Source of the DNA: Fistularia commersonii
Taxonomy: Eukaryota; Chordata; Actinopteri; Syngnathiformes; Fistulariidae
Assembly: GCA_037954325.1 (NCBI GenBank)
Contig: JBBMNZ010000007.1
Coordinates: 11,775,501 to 11,839,500, forward strand
DNA: 64,000 nucleotides
Reading direction: 5' to 3'
The notes under the pieces are model-generated. The model searched no databases and was not told the DNA's origin. It worked only from the letters and a program-made list of their open reading frames with translations. Positions 46,430-62,115 of this stretch are shown one piece after another. Each line of letters begins with the position of its first letter. Position 1 is the first letter of the stretch. A program made the position numbers and the translations under genes.

Positions 46430-49400
46430 ATACAGTAATACACTACTCGTTGGTGCTGGAGGAAGTATCCGTATTTTCTGTTGTTTTTTTTTTTTTTTTC
46501 GTCTGCTTGTCAATCGGTAGTGTCGGCTGATCACAATTCCTGGGCCTCGCAATGTGACGGGCAGAAGAGGTGGTTTCTACTGCCAAAATGCAATGTTTTC
46601 CTTTTTTTTCCATCACAGCAGCCATTTTTGTAGTTTTTAACTAATAAGGTGCAAATTAGCTATTACAGCTAAAAATCATTCTGCACTTCTGCAAACAGGA
46701 CTGTAAGTGCCAACAGATGCAAGGATACTAATCCTCATCAGTGAGGCTTTTTGTTTCATGATGGGTATTTAATATATTTGTGCCCATGCTAAATAATCCA
46801 CAATTTTAGACATAGCACGGCTATCTGGCTGCCGTATTAAAATCTTTTGGCTAGTTTTCGGCACCTGTTGGGCCTTGTCACTTAGCATAGGGAGAAATAT
46901 GCTTATACTATCTGCATAACAGTTCCACGACCAAATTGCAAAGAATGGCGCCAGTCCCCAAACAGAGGTAGGTGGCGCTATTTGCAGCGGGAACAGATGA
47001 GAGCTCGGTATTAATACTGCCAGTTAAAGTTTCAAAGCACGATCCTTATATATTCTTGCACTTTTTCACACTCCTACAGCAGAAAGATTCCTTCTGAGGC
47101 AATTGTCACATTTTCAGCGACATGCTACGTTTGATGAAAGAGAATACCTGATCTTTTCGCTAAAAGGAAGGCATATTAATAATAATGTGATTCATATTTG
47201 ATTTTTTTTCCCCCACCTCTGAAGAAGCCCTCATATAAATCCGAGAATATTTGATTTAATGAGAGTTTTCCTTTTCCCCCTTCTGACACCTTCCTAAGAC
47301 ATTGAAACTGTGACACACCGGAGAAAAAAATCCAAATCGGATTATCTGACCCCTGTAGTGTAAAAGTCGTGACAGGAGCAATATATTGCTCTTTATCCAA
47401 TAGACTTGTTGAGCACGCGAGTGCCAACAAACATCATTGGAATTAAATGATAATCCGCTTTCAATAAGGCAGCAGACAATATGGCAGCATTTATTGGGCC
47501 TACTTTTATGTTATTCAACAAAGTCCCGTAAAACTGTGTAGGATTGCAAGTCCCCGCCGTTTTACCGAATCAAACGTCAGCCCACGGTGTCTCACAGGAA
47601 AACCTACACAGGGATTACCTTCTAATCCCTGTTTTGGAATACCGGCGAGGCTGCGTAACACTTGGTGCAGGCCCCTGTGGTGTCACTGTATCAGCCAAGA
47701 TTCTATGTATGGTCCAATAATGTAGCATTAGCACTAAGCTTTCTGGAAATCTTTTGTCTATTTTCGTTAATTAGCAGCGACATTGATCCTGCAAATACAA
47801 AGCAATCACCAGAAATGCTTTTTTGTGACATGAATATTTCATCGCCTAATCTCTAAAGATGTAAACGAACACTGTTGTCACGTAACTGCATCACTTGTCA
47901 GCGCAGCAGCTTTTTCTGTGTACATCAAAAAACGAGCAGAGCCGCCTTCCGGATCCGGTCGCCGTGGAGGCTACAGGCTCCTCCATTCACGGCTGAGACC
48001 TTATCATAGCAGCCCAGCTTCACAGATGACACTCCCGGAAACCCTGCAACTTTGTTTTTAATGCAGCTACATATGGCGCAGAGTGTCAGTTTCAATATTG
48101 CATATGCTTGAGGAAATGCGTGGCGTGCCGCTCGGCATCATCACAGAAACACCGAGATCATGATCATCATGAAACATGAAGTTGGAAGCGGGGAGTTGTG
48201 ATCCAACTGTAATCGTTGATTCCATCCTGCATCCACTCCATGCCTCAATGTTTCAGTCATATAAATATGCAATGTTGTTATGTAAGACTTTTTCAATTAT
48301 TGAGTTGTTCAACAACTGGAGATATGGTAGGAATTATTTCTTTTTCACTTCATTACCTTTAATATTCCACTCTTCAGCAATTTAAGACAGTTAAGACAGT
48401 TAAGAGCTAGGTGTCGACTGTGACGTTCCTCAAATAAATACCAAATCTGTTCGCTGCGAAATGACATCTGAATGTCAACCTCATATTAAACACATTTAAC
48501 TATGAAAAATGAGTTGACTTTTATTGGGGTGATGTCACGGAAGAAGTGGCGTGTCTGTCACCGACATCGGCCATTCATCAGAAACGCTCCTCCAAAAAAA
48601 AAAAGAAAACAGGACAACAGTCAGCATTTTTTCCGGTGTTTTTTGACAGCCGATTGGCTTTGAAATATTGCCGAGAATAACGGAACGGCAAGATGAGGAG
48701 CCGCAAGCGGGTGACGGAGTGAAACCTCTGAGTCAAGCAACCAATTCCTCTGGTCGTGGCCTGCTTTCTAAGGCACTCATGCAAAAAAACACCGCCAAAA
48801 ACGTGATCGCTGTTGTCAATTCCGCCAGAAGCCTGTGTAAAATTGGTAGCTTTTTTTTTTAAATTGTCTTTGTACAATTACAAAAAATCTGTAACAACGC
48901 TGGACGGTTTTTGAATCCATTGAGGTTTTCTGCAATTTACTGCCCCCTGCACTGCTGTGGGTTCTAATTGGAAAATGTTGAGGGCTATCAGTGGAAATTT
49001 GGTGAAATAAACTGTGCCAGCCACCAAAAGCAATTACAGCCCTCGCCTTTTTTTTTTCCTCGAACAACATAGTTGTCTGTCGTTGATTAACTTGCTAATT
49101 AAAGCAGCAGGTATCTTTTCTGATGAAACGCACCATGGGTCGAAACGACCCTGAACACATCACCCCTGTTTGTTCTACGTCCTTTTTCCATCTCATGTAT
49201 ATGATATCAAAAAAAAAAAAAAAAAAAACAGCTCAAAAATGACTTGAATTGCAAATTGATGAACTTACATCCTCAATGTCAGTTTTTGTTTTTTTTTTCC
49301 CCTTGAAGTTTAGAGAAGAGGTTAAGATGTACTTTCGCAATCTACCTTGCCAAGCAGGTGGCCAATTTCATAACCATCCCACCTTCGAATGACCAATTAC

Positions 49401-50420
49401 ACCTTAGTTGATAATCGGGTGAAGACTTTTGAATAAAACATGCTTTCCATTATGTATTATCCATGCTGATGATAATGGTAATTATGATGATGATCTGCTT
49501 ATGTTATTAATAGGCATGCTGATGTCCAGTGTGGCGTCTTGGGCTCCTACACAAACACTCAGATAATAAGGTCTTATTGCAATAAAACACACATACACAC
49601 CCCGCTGAAGAGATAAGTAGAATAAGACGGGAACATGAGGGAGCTCTTAGGGTGAACTCATGCCAGCTTTGTCTTTTTTCTTTCCCCCACGACGCAACTC
49701 CTCAGGTGTTGGCGAATAGCAGAACTGAGCTCCAAAACACAAAGCCTTTTGCGGTGGGCCTGCAAAGCCGATGAGGGTGCAGCAGAGCGGAACACGTCGG
49801 CCGTCATTACCGAAATGCAAACAAAGGAGGCACCGCGCCGCAAATATGTATATTTTACAATCCACCAGGTCGGGTGCAGCACGTAGCCAGACTACAGGAA
49901 AGCCAGAACCACTATACAGGCAGCAAACCTAGTCTTGCACAATAACACAAAGCAGCATCTACAAGTGATCACCAGAGATGGTTCTCAAAAGTGTCTCCAA
50001 TGCACGAAAACACTTGCACCGTGAAAATTAATATCCAGAAAGGGAAACAATTAGTTTATCGGAAATCAGAGCATCTGTGCCGAAAGGCTTATGCCTAGTC
50101 CGTCAACGAAATGGTTCACTAAAGTTCAAAACATGATGTCAATAACTCATTTGCTTCAAGTAATGGACAAAAGAAAACACAAAGAAAAAGAGAGAGGGAA
50201 AACTTTGTTAGTATTCAGTAGGGTACCGGGCTCGAGGCAATTTCAAATGCTAAAGTCATGAAAAGTCAGCAGACTAAGGGTACTGTTCACTGCCAAACTC
50301 AAAAGCATCCCTAAACCACGGGAAAAAAAACAAACAAGCACTCTGAAGTAACCCCATCAGGATGCTGGGGCGCGTATACATATACATACATATAATACAT
50401 ATACATATGCATATACCTAC
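46430..50420. other. Non-coding intronic stretch, no gene recognised
   Basis: A/T homopolymers lie near 46484-46499 and 49210-49228. Otherwise this is single-copy-looking sequence. Confidence 0.4.
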
Positions 50421-50424
50421 ATTA

Positions 50425-51080
50425 GAGCCTGGGCTTATGAACGCCTCAAATTACAAACAAATCGGCCGATGAAATTAGCTTTCCGTTGAATTTTTAGCCG
50501 TGAACAAGCCTCGATGCACGAACACAAACAAACAAACTTGCTGGCTTTCCGCCGTGTTGCAGCGTAGCTGCAATCATGCGGACCTCTCCGTATTATTCAC
50601 ATCATTCATCGTTGCGCTTTCCTGTCTTGCTTTTTTTGTGCTTTTTTTCCGTAAATTAGCCTTCAGTGTGGCTCCCAAAATACTTGAAAGTTCTAGCGAT
50701 TCTAGTGTTCAGAAGAAGCTTATAATTACAGTCGATCTGAAGAAGGAAATAATAGCTAAACGTGATAGCGGTGTTCGTGTTACGGATCTTGCGAAGCTCT
50801 ACAACATGGCTAAGTCAACAATCTGTACAGTCAAGAAGAAACAAAGATGCGCAAAAAACGGCTGATGTGGATAAAGGGAGGCCTGTGTTAGCAAAGCAAA
50901 GTTATAGTTACTTTGAATTAATAATGGACAGCTTGCTGGAGATAGCGTTCACGAGGGTCTTGTATGCCAGAAGGCTTTACTTTTACTTGTGCTGGCAAGA
51001 AGAGAAAAAACACCAGAAATGCAGTCATGATTAAGGTTACCTTTTTGCCCTAAATAAACCCATAAAAAAGTTTCAAAAGA
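50425..51080 (+). mobile_element. Tigger/pogo-type transposase relic (N-terminal helix-turn-helix)
   Basis: The frame 50500-50865 ends with a pogo/CENP-B-like DNA-binding segment: LIITVDLKKEIIAKRD, then SGVRVTDLAKLYNMAKSTIC, then TVKKKQ. After a frameshift, 'ADVDKGRPVLAKQ' continues as expected for this family. Upstream, 'gcttatgaacgcctcaaatt' resembles the 5' non-coding part of Tigger elements. The catalytic DDE region is not present. A domesticated gene is unlikely, given the frame breaks. Confidence 0.75.
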
Positions 51081-51100
51081 GCAGGAGTTAACCGATCATT

Positions 51101-51300
51101 TGTATTTCATTTCATTTATTGAAACATGTATTTCGTTCAGAAACATTGCAGCGCAGAGCCAAAGAGTGAAGCCAAAGTTCAACTGCACACTAAATACAGA
51201 TTAAAAGAAACAATAAATGGCAAAATCTTAAATAATAATAAAATGCATTTTATTATTTTCTTCATGATAATAAGTGATAATATCACCCATCATGAATGAG
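51101..51300. repeat. Possible retroposon tail (TTCATTTATTGAAACATGTATTTCG)
   Basis: 'catttatttatt'-like start with 'gaaacatgtatttcgttcag' resembles a fish repeat end. The remainder is A-rich. The call is weak. Confidence 0.3.
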
Positions 51301-51439
51301 TCGTACTTGGGCTTACCGTGCAAGATCCAAACATTTATATGGGTGATTTTCGATTGTCCCGCTGACTCCTGAAACTAACATGTACATTTCAATAATACAG
51401 AAAAAATCTTGATAGATAGATAAACATTATTGGTTGTAG

Positions 51440-51906
51440 AGAACAATCGAGAGTGCAGAAAAGAAGTGAAGAAACGCGTTCAAGCAGGCTGGAACAGATG
51501 GAGAGAGGTGTCCGGTGGGATAACAGATATCAGTCGGAATGAAAGGAATCAGCCATGTTGTCCATTTCAGAGACAGAAGCATTGAGGAAAAGACAGGAAG
51601 CAGTTGCAGGTAGCAGAGATGAAGATGTTTAGGTTCTGTTAGGGAGAGAGCAAGATGGACAGGATCAGGAAAGAGTCTGTCAGTGGTTCTGGAGAAAGAA
51701 GTCCGACATAGTTTGGACATATGCAGAGATAGTGAAGATCTGGCCAGATCTTCAAGACTAGAAGAAGCCCGAATAGCTATATAGAAGGAGAACAGGAGGT
51801 TAGTTGGGGTGAGAGAAGAGGATGCAGAGAATAGGGTTAGATAGAGGAAGATGATACGCTGTGGCGAACCCCTGAAGGGAGCGGCGTCCGAAAGGAAAAG
51901 AAGAAT
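51440..51906 (+). mobile_element. LINE 3' fragment, + copy, with internal deletions
   Basis: 'agacagaagcattgaggaaa', 'agacaggaagcagttgcagg', 'tagcagagatgaagatgttt', 'gacaggatcaggaaagagt' and, at the end, 'acgctgtggcgaacccctga' plus an AAAAGAAGAA tail show it is the 3' 450 bp of the common LINE. It is more degraded than the other copies, and its GRRSRGRP segment is largely lost. Confidence 0.78.
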
Positions 51907-53090
51907 TTATTGTTTCAAAGAAAAAAAAAAAAAAAGAATTTATGAAACCAAATGTGGATTCTGGTGTATTTCCATGTGGAAGCACATGTTATATATTAGG
52001 GTATCGCATTGTGTTCTAGTGAGTCTTTTCAGGCCAACTAAACAAAAACAAATCAATAATGGCGGAAACAGTTTGGTTATGAGTTTGGATTTTTTTTTTT
52101 ATATGCACATAAGCTCAACTAAAGTGACTGGATCACCCTGCTCTTGAGAGGATTAGTTCACTTCCTGTATTGGATCGCCGCATGAAAAGAAACAATTGGT
52201 ACTGCCCCTCGGGGAGTTGTCAAGGGCTAGTGTATCAGGCCTTGTCCAAAAAACAAACAACTGATGCGCTCCTAAAAGTATTGAACCAGCTCTGCAAGGC
52301 CAGAGAAGATCCAGAGGAGCGTAACATCCCTCCCGTCAAAATCTGGACTCTGTCAATCACTCGGCTATTGGTTACCAGCGCCAACGATCACCCAACTGGT
52401 ACCGACCAGAGCAGTTAAATCTGTGTCAGGCAAGATCAACATTTTTACAAATAAATTCATAGAAGGTCTCCTTTCGAACCCCAACCACCACCTTTTTATT
52501 GTCGCTGACATTCTGCTTTAATACCCGTTTCCAGAGCCGGCTCACGCTATCTTTGCCCACTATGCACACACTCTAATCTTCATTCAAGTCCGCAACCAGC
52601 AACTGTCTGATCGTCTGCATCTCCCTCTCTCGCTCCTCCGTGCGCTGCAGGCAATGGGGAGATTGTAAACAATAAAGTTGAAGTGTGCGCTGCCTGGCGA
52701 AAGCACACAGTGACGCTATTTATATGTCAACCGGGGCATCCCTTTTATGCATTATATGATCCATAAAAAATTTTTTTTTTATCACAGCATATACCGGCAA
52801 GCTGCCCCAACACCGGTGTTCTTTATATGCTTCGCATTTTATATCTCTGCTATTTGATTACGACATTTCTATGTATGGTGCCTCTGAAATCGACAGCAGT
52901 TTGCGGCACATAAAAACTATACTTAAACATTTGTTATTACAACACTCACTACATCACACTTTTTCATGCTTGATTATTCCTAAGTCTGCACATTGGTGTA
53001 ATATGATTGCCATCTCAGTGGGGACACAGTTAGAATTATTTCTAAATATGAGAGGATGTAAATGAACATTTTTACATAACAGTTTAGAAG
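51907..53090. other. Non-coding intronic stretch, no gene recognised
   Basis: Nothing that I can name, apart from A/T runs. Confidence 0.4.
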
Positions 53091-53094
53091 CACA

Positions 53095-53310
53095 AATGCC
53101 TTTTTTTGTTTTATTCAGTTATACACAGACCACATTAGCAAAATTTGACCATTGTATTTAACCCATCATGGATTAACCATGAGCAGAAGGCAGCTAAGGG
53201 ACAGCGCCAGGGGAGCAGTTGGTCAACAACACTTAAACAGGCTTGGAGAAACCGGGAATCAAACCAGGAATGTTCAGTTCCACAGACGGTCGCTCTAACC
53301 CCCTGAAAAT
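53095..53310. repeat. Dispersed teleost repeat, copy 2 (related to 6366-6590)
   Basis: 'ttgaccattgtatttaaccc', 'atcatggattaaccatgagc', 'gacagcgccaggggagcagt' and 'ggagaaaccgggaatc' give the same block order as copy 1. Confidence 0.68.
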
Positions 53311-54480
53311 ACCTTTGAAATACCAAAGGTATTTTTAAAAAAAATCAAAAAAATAATATTAATAGTAATTATTCTTTGGCTTTCACATTGGTCTAATGTG
53401 ATCTCCATCTCAGTGGGACATGCAGACATAATTAAAATCATTTTTGAAAATAAAAGGATGAGAACATTTTTATTGTAACGGTTTCAAGGGTATTTTCATA
53501 AAAAAATAATTTTAGTAATAATAAAAATTCCCTTTCATTCCCTCTTCGCACATGTTCCAGCAATGTGGTGCGTCAGGTGATTTTTTTTTGTATGAGACCT
53601 TGCTTGTACTGCTGCATCACTGAATCAGACGTTTGCTTGCAAAAGAACAAAAGACAAAGGGAAGACAGCGACGCAAAACTGTTTGTTGCTAAGAGACTTG
53701 GGTCATCACCGATCAACAGAACACAGACACACACAGTGTTGTCACATGTCAGTATATTCACCGAAGTGTCACCCCATGTGAAGAAATACAAATACATTGT
53801 AATGTGTCATTTTTTTAAACGAATAGCATAAAGCATCAGCCCTTACTGTCTATGGGGTGTGGAAAAATGTTTAAATGCATAAATGGTAACTTCAGACCTT
53901 TAATATCCTTTTATCTTTTATAATATTGATATAAAAAGAAAATGTGCGTATGAAACAGTTCTGTTGAGACATTTCATTGGAATCCTCTATTAAAAGTGGG
54001 AGCCATATGAATGAAGCTATTTTCACCATTAATCTGTAAACCTTTTGCATTGATTTGTTCAAGGTATATTTTGTGAGGATGAATACACAAGGCAGGAGCG
54101 GAACTGTGTCTGGATCAGTGCTCAGTGAGAACAACGCCGGATTCTTCAAGCAATTTTTACACTTGTCATTGTAAAACGAACACTAGAAGGAAAGCATTGA
54201 ACCCCCTCGTGTTCTCATGATCACCGCCTGGGTTCTAAACAAGGGCAGCGAAAAGTCACATAATTTCATTGTGGGTCAGAAACAGCAGTAAACATGGCAT
54301 TTACAAAGTCGCTTACAAAGTCTTTTTCATGATGTTTTTCTGATTGATTTTAACTAACATTAACATGCAACTTTAACCTTACCTGATGCTCAGGCTTTGC
54401 TCTTGTGGTCCGATTTCGAGTCACGAAAAATTTGTACAAGACTCTTACATATTTTACGTGTGTTGACTTGCATATTTTCT
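53311..54480. other. AT-rich intronic stretch, no gene recognised
   Basis: A duplicated phrase lies just here: 'cattggtgtaatatgattgc' with 'catctcagtggggacaca' (52991-53030), and 'cattggtctaatgtgatctc' with 'catctcagtgggacat' (53386-53420). It is described in the findings. Confidence 0.4.
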
Positions 54481-54483
54481 AAA

Positions 54484-55066
54484 TCACATCAAACTCAATA
54501 CCCACAGGCCAAATATGACCCGCCACATCACTTTATGTCACCCGCGAGAACATCTTAAAAGCTCTGATTGTCTTAAAATAAGTCAAATGGGTGTATTGAC
54601 CATAAACTTAATTTCCCACAATTCATGCCGATCATGTTCCCTCCAAAATAATGGCACCCTGCCATTAGATTGCAGTGTATCCACATCAATGCAATTTTTA
54701 ACAAGTGGAATTGAGAAATATAAATGATCCCTAAATGTCCAGGAAGAGAAAAGTTGATGGTTTTGAATGAAGTAAATGAAGTTATAACTATGTCATAACT
54801 TGGATAGTTTGATCATTCATCAATGGAGTAATGTGAGTTTCTTAATCTGACAATATTTGTGTTGAAACAGAGCAACATAAACATAGCGTAACGTCAACAT
54901 AATTTTTTTTTGAATGAGTAATTTATCATGAAGGAGTAGTTACATTTATTTGACATTACATTTGGTTGCATTTAGTTACATCTATACTGTTACCATTACA
55001 TGTGGCCCTTTTAGGTCAACCGTCATGCTGATGTGGTCCTCGCTAAAAATGAGTTTGACACCCCTG
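54484..55066. mobile_element. hAT-like non-autonomous element (about 580 bp) with TIRs
   Basis: The left end, CACATCAAACTCAATACCC, and the right end, GAGTTTGACACCCCTG, are imperfect inverted repeats of the same type as in the short element at 11639-11847. Internal blocks include 'gacccgccacatcactttat', 'gtcacccgcgagaac' and 'tgtggcccttttagg'. No transposase is encoded. Confidence 0.78.
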
Positions 55067-56930
55067 TTCTAAATGACGGTTATTATCTTTCTTTGAGATA
55101 AAAATAATGCAGCTTCTTAATTCAAACTTATTATTTTTAGCTGAATGGTAAATGCGGGAAACCATCTGCATTTCACAGTGGTAGGAATGTACCAAATCGC
55201 CACGCCACGCCTGACCACGCCTCATTTATAGAAGTGATGTACCTTTGAACACACAGATGGGCGACCTGCTGGGCGGGGAAATGGCAAACTGGAAAACCCC
55301 AACAGCAACTGCTCTACCCTCAAAATGACCCGGCACTGTATGTGATACAATAACAATAATTTGTATTTTTCATGGCGTTTTTTTTTCCTTTATTGGTTTT
55401 CTATGAAGATGTAAAGCATACACTAATAGCAGGTGGAGAATACTTAATGTGTGAACCCCGGTCCGAATGCAATTAGGTTAAAAAGTGAATCCCCAAGAGA
55501 CCGAATCGGCAGATGGCTACTCCCGAGTTCAGCCTCCTGGAGAATTCCTTCAAGGGCGGAGAGAGAGCGTTATACTCCGGCTGGGGACGACCGGAGCGAC
55601 CTAACGAGGTGTAATTTACTAGATTAAAATAACCATCAAGCAGAACAGGATCCGCTATAAACCTTGATAAAGGAACCGTAAAATTTTATAAGATCCTACT
55701 ATTACCCCGAGTGTGTTGCATCAGCCATCAGGAGTGTAATTTTCTGTGTTGTCAAAGTGCGGGGGGGAAAAAAAAAGCCATTGGGCTCCGTGAGCTAATC
55801 GCACAGAAATGATACCTTTCCGTAATGATACAGGAGGAGGCGGAGCCGTCACTGTTTTAAACGTTAGGCAAAGTCTGACGAGACCGTTTTTTTAATTTTA
55901 TTTTTATTTCACTTTTTTAGCCTTCTTAATAAAACGTCAGGCGCTATCCTGCTCAGCCTGCTATTTGTTTTCTTTACAATTTCCGTCTTCCTTCAATCTG
56001 ATTGATTTATTGCAGCGGGTGTTCTTCATCCTCAGAGACAATCCGTTCGATACTTTTTTTTTGTTTCACTGAACAAGTAAATACATATACTTTTGATCCA
56101 ATACAGCATGTGTCAAGGATGTTTTCTTTTTTTTTCATTACATTGATATTTGTTGGTTTAATCTTTAACTTGTTTTCGTACAGATTAGAGGGTGTGTACT
56201 TATTTACAGCATGTGTTAATTTTCCTCCTGAGCAAGTCCGTCGCTCAGCCCGGGACCTTTTCCCTACTCCCGTCTTTAATGAAAACATGGCTTGAAAATT
56301 CAGTTCCATTAAATGTTTAGAATTTAGTGCCCCGTTTTACCCGTTACCGCCTAAGATGAGATGGCAGCTCATTTACAATGAGGTATAGTAAAAATCTCTT
56401 TTCCTTGGATCGCTGAGTGGAGTGTAGGTGGAGAAGGACAAAGCGCTCCAACTGCAATATTCGTGAACGAAGGAAGCTGTGTCCTTCGACAAAGTTGAAA
56501 AATGCATTCCATTTAGGTTTGTTTTAGCACGGTCATAAGAGCATCCTTGGTTCTGTTGACATCCTTTAGTAAAACTCTGTCACTTCTAAGTAGTTTGACG
56601 TTTTTTGGTGAATGCTGGATTTCTTAAGACTCTCTTCATTAACAGGGTTAATCGTATTGTTTCAGTGCTTCACACTCTCTCCATCTGTGCCTATTTATTT
56701 CGTTCCACACGGATTTTCCACTTTGATGCTGTAGACATTATCAACCATATTTATGTCTGGCACGCAGAGCGGGGCAGGTGTTCAGTTGAGGCCGGTTTCC
56801 AGCTGGCACCATTGCCACGTTCTTGCCCGAGTTGTCGAGATTGCGAGTTTGCTTGAGGCCATCTGTGCACCCCTGGATGTGTTAGTCCCGTTGGCTCATC
56901 TCCGGTGTATTCAAGTTGGGTTTTTTTTGA
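55067..56930. other. Non-coding intronic stretch; candidate conserved block at 55470-55760
   Basis: The block near 55470-55760 ('gaatgcaattaggttaaaaa', 'gaggtgtaatttactagatt', 'accttgataaaggaacc', 'agtgtaattttctgtg') is repeat-free and dense in TAAT/ATTA. It may be a conserved regulatory element. This is inference from texture only. Confidence 0.25.
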
Positions 56931-56934
56931 GGAG

Positions 56935-57675
56935 TCTGAAGTTGGAAATTCATAACCTCTGTGGGCAGAATTTCGAGGCACAGCTAGTGTGTCGAGAGGA
57001 TCTGGTTTGGTGACCTCAGGATGGGGCCCGAGCCTTTTGCAGATGATATGATCTCCAGCGGCTGGAAATCGGAGGCCACGGTCCTCAGACAGAAAAAGGT
57101 GGAGTGCCCTCTCTGAGTCGGGGATGAGAGCCTACCCCAAGGAGTTCAAGGATCTTGGGGCCTTGTGCAGAAGGAATGGAAGATCAGCAGGCGTAATGTT
57201 GCAGTGTCAGATATTGTGCTGACAGATTGAAGAAGGTGCCGAGCCAAAAGGCGAAACTCGCGATTTATTACCCGATCCACCCTTACCTATGGTCATGAGC
57301 TGTGGGTAGTGACAGGAAGAATGTAATCACAGATACAAGCTGTTTTATGAGTTTCCTCCGCAGTGTGTCCGAGCTGTCCTATAGAGATAGGGTGAGAAGT
57401 TCAAACCAGGGGCTCAGAAAAGAGAAGATCCATATCCAGAGAAGCTAGATGTGGTGGCTCTTGCATCTAGTCAGGGTTCCTCCTGGACGCCTCTGGTGAG
57501 GTGTTCCAGGTAAGTCCCACCGGTAGGAGGCCCCAGGGAAGACCAATGACTTGCTAAAGATACTTTGTCTCTCAGCTGGCCTGGAGCTAGGATTCCCCCC
57601 CCCAACAAAGTGGCAATGAAGGGGGAAATTTGGATGGCTCTGCTTTGGCTACTACCCCAATGACCCGATCCCAGG
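56935..57675 (+). mobile_element. Rex3-type (RTE clade) LINE 3' portion
   Basis: The nucleotide order follows the Rex3 reverse transcriptase end: 'cataacctctgtgggcagaa', 'ttcgaggcacagctag', 'cttttgcagatgatatgatc', 'gaccttgcg'-like 'ggagtgccctctctgagtcg', 'tatggtcatgagctgtgggt', 'agtgacaggaagaatg', 'gtttcctccgcagtgtgtcc', 'tagagatagggtgagaagtt', 'cctcctggacgcctctggtg', 'ctctcagctggcctgg'. Many substitutions and frameshifts are present. 56760-56930 may be more of it but I cannot align that part. Confidence 0.82.
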
Positions 57676-57965
57676 TAAGCAGCAGAAGACCCAAAAACCA
57701 AAGGTTTTGCACTGTGACTGACTTCGACATTAACACTAATCAGTTAGACCTCAGCCTCATTTCTGAAAGACTTGATGCCCTTCCCAATATGTGCCATCAA
57801 AAAGTTCAGTTCCTGAAAAAGGGCGCTCTTCTCAGTCACACCGACAGCAAACCTCACCACTGTCTCACAGCTTGCTACCTTTCCTGCACCACCCTAACAT
57901 ACTTCACTTCCTACGTCCTCCTACAGTACCAAGACCCCAAAAAAGGGAACAGCTATGAAGACCTT

Positions 57966-58262
57966 GGTACAGTACCCTAAGGATTCTGCATTTGTGTTAC
58001 GTGTACCAAAAAGACATTCCAACAATTTCAGATTCATGACTTGGTCAACTTGTCTCGTTTGATTTAGGATTCGATGGGTAATCCTACTTGAAGGTACAGG
58101 GCCGTAAAATAGTAAAGTACCCTAAGAATTCTGCAGTGGTGCTACATGTGTAACCAAAACAAATTTCAATTCAAAGACTACAATTCAAGACTCACGACTT
58201 GATGGACTTGTTTTTTTCTGGATGTAGGATTCAGTGGATGATCCTACTTGAAGTCCGAGGAC
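57966..58262 (+). repeat. Two-copy tandem duplication, unit about 145-157 bp
   Basis: 'agtaccctaaggattctgca' (57970) recurs as 'agtaccctaagaattctgca' (58114). 'ggattcgatgggtaatccta' (58069) recurs as 'ggattcagtggatgatccta' (58226), each followed by CTTGAAG. The copies are about 80% alike by eye. I do not recognise the unit. Confidence 0.8.
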
Positions 58263-58615
58263 CATAAAAACTTCACAGGAGTTGCAGAAGCGCCACAATC
58301 TTACTTGAGTGTGTGTGTGTTGTGGGGTGGGTGAATGGGTGAATGCAATCCAGTATAAAGCGCTTCGAAACGGCAAGGAGTGAAAACGGACTACAAATGG
58401 AGATCATTTATTTGTTGCATTCCAAGAGTCATGCAAACAGGCAAAATAATCATATTATCATCTAATAACAGGATGAACTGGCTCGCAATGCATATTTGTT
58501 GAATGATGATGACATTTTGTGTGCGTGTGTGTGTCACAGATGTGTTTCATCATTCATTAGAAGGCTCTGCTACATTTGATTCATGAGAACTGCTGGCGTA
58601 TGTCTGGTGAGGTGA

Positions 58616-61345
<2,730 letters not shown>

Positions 61346-61349
61346 TAAT

Positions 61350-61590
61350 AGGTCCCGGTTAAAGTCCAACAGGGGGGCTTTCAGTGTGGGGTTTGTATAT
61401 TCTCTCCGATCTCCGGCTTCCTCTCACAGTCCGAAAAAAACATGAAGCAAATTCAGTGGAGACTATAAACTGGCCAGACGTATGAACAAAAGGGTGAATG
61501 GTTGTGCGTCTCTATACTGTATGTGGCCCTGTGAACCCCACCTCACCCCCAATGACAGTATAGATAATGAATGCATGAATTAATGAATTT
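61350..61590 (+). repeat. Header-row teleost repeat, + copy
   Basis: 'ggtcccggttaaagtccaac', 'cagtgtggggtttgtatatt', 'cttcctctcacagtccg', 'agactataaactggccagac', 'gtgaatggttgtgcgtctct', 'accccacctcacccccaatg' and a 'gaatgcatgaattaatgaa' end. Confidence 0.75.
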
Positions 61591-62038
61591 AAATCTGTTT
61601 TTTGATTTTTTTCGTTTGAATTCACAAGAATTTTTCTTGATTTGTCATCCTGGCAAGTGACACTAAGGAAGGTTTAATTCCAATGGTGAAAACAGCCTTT
61701 GCCATTCTTTTCAGTATTAACTGTTTGTTGCAGGTTCCATCATCATACTAATAAATTATAAAAGGGCTTCAGCGGGAGACAGAGCTCCTTCTGGTAGCTA
61801 CAGGCAGGTTTTTATTGACAGCTCGAGGTTGTTGGCCTCGGGTCTATGCTAAGATTACCGCCATTGTTTTTGAGCTCATCAGCAGAGTTAAGAAGACAAG
61901 AGGACAGGTTAGAGTTGCAAAAAGCAATTGGTTAGGGACATGATCACATGTGAGGATATTATGAGTAGAGCCCTGTATTTGACGGTTGAATAAATACAGA
62001 ATACCGGTGTAATATACACACCACACATAGGTACATAT

Positions 62039-62040
<2 letters not shown>

Positions 62041-62109
<69 letters not shown>
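62041..62109. repeat. (GT)34 microsatellite
   Basis: A perfect GT run followed by GCGCGCACA. Several shorter GT/TA tracts follow up to about 62395, including 62297-62312. Confidence 0.98.

Positions 62110-62115
<6 letters not shown>

Noticed and set aside
57630..57980. Open frame of 116 codons after the Rex3 fragment
   Set aside because: It starts inside the Rex3 tail and runs into the tandem duplication, with no recognisable domain.
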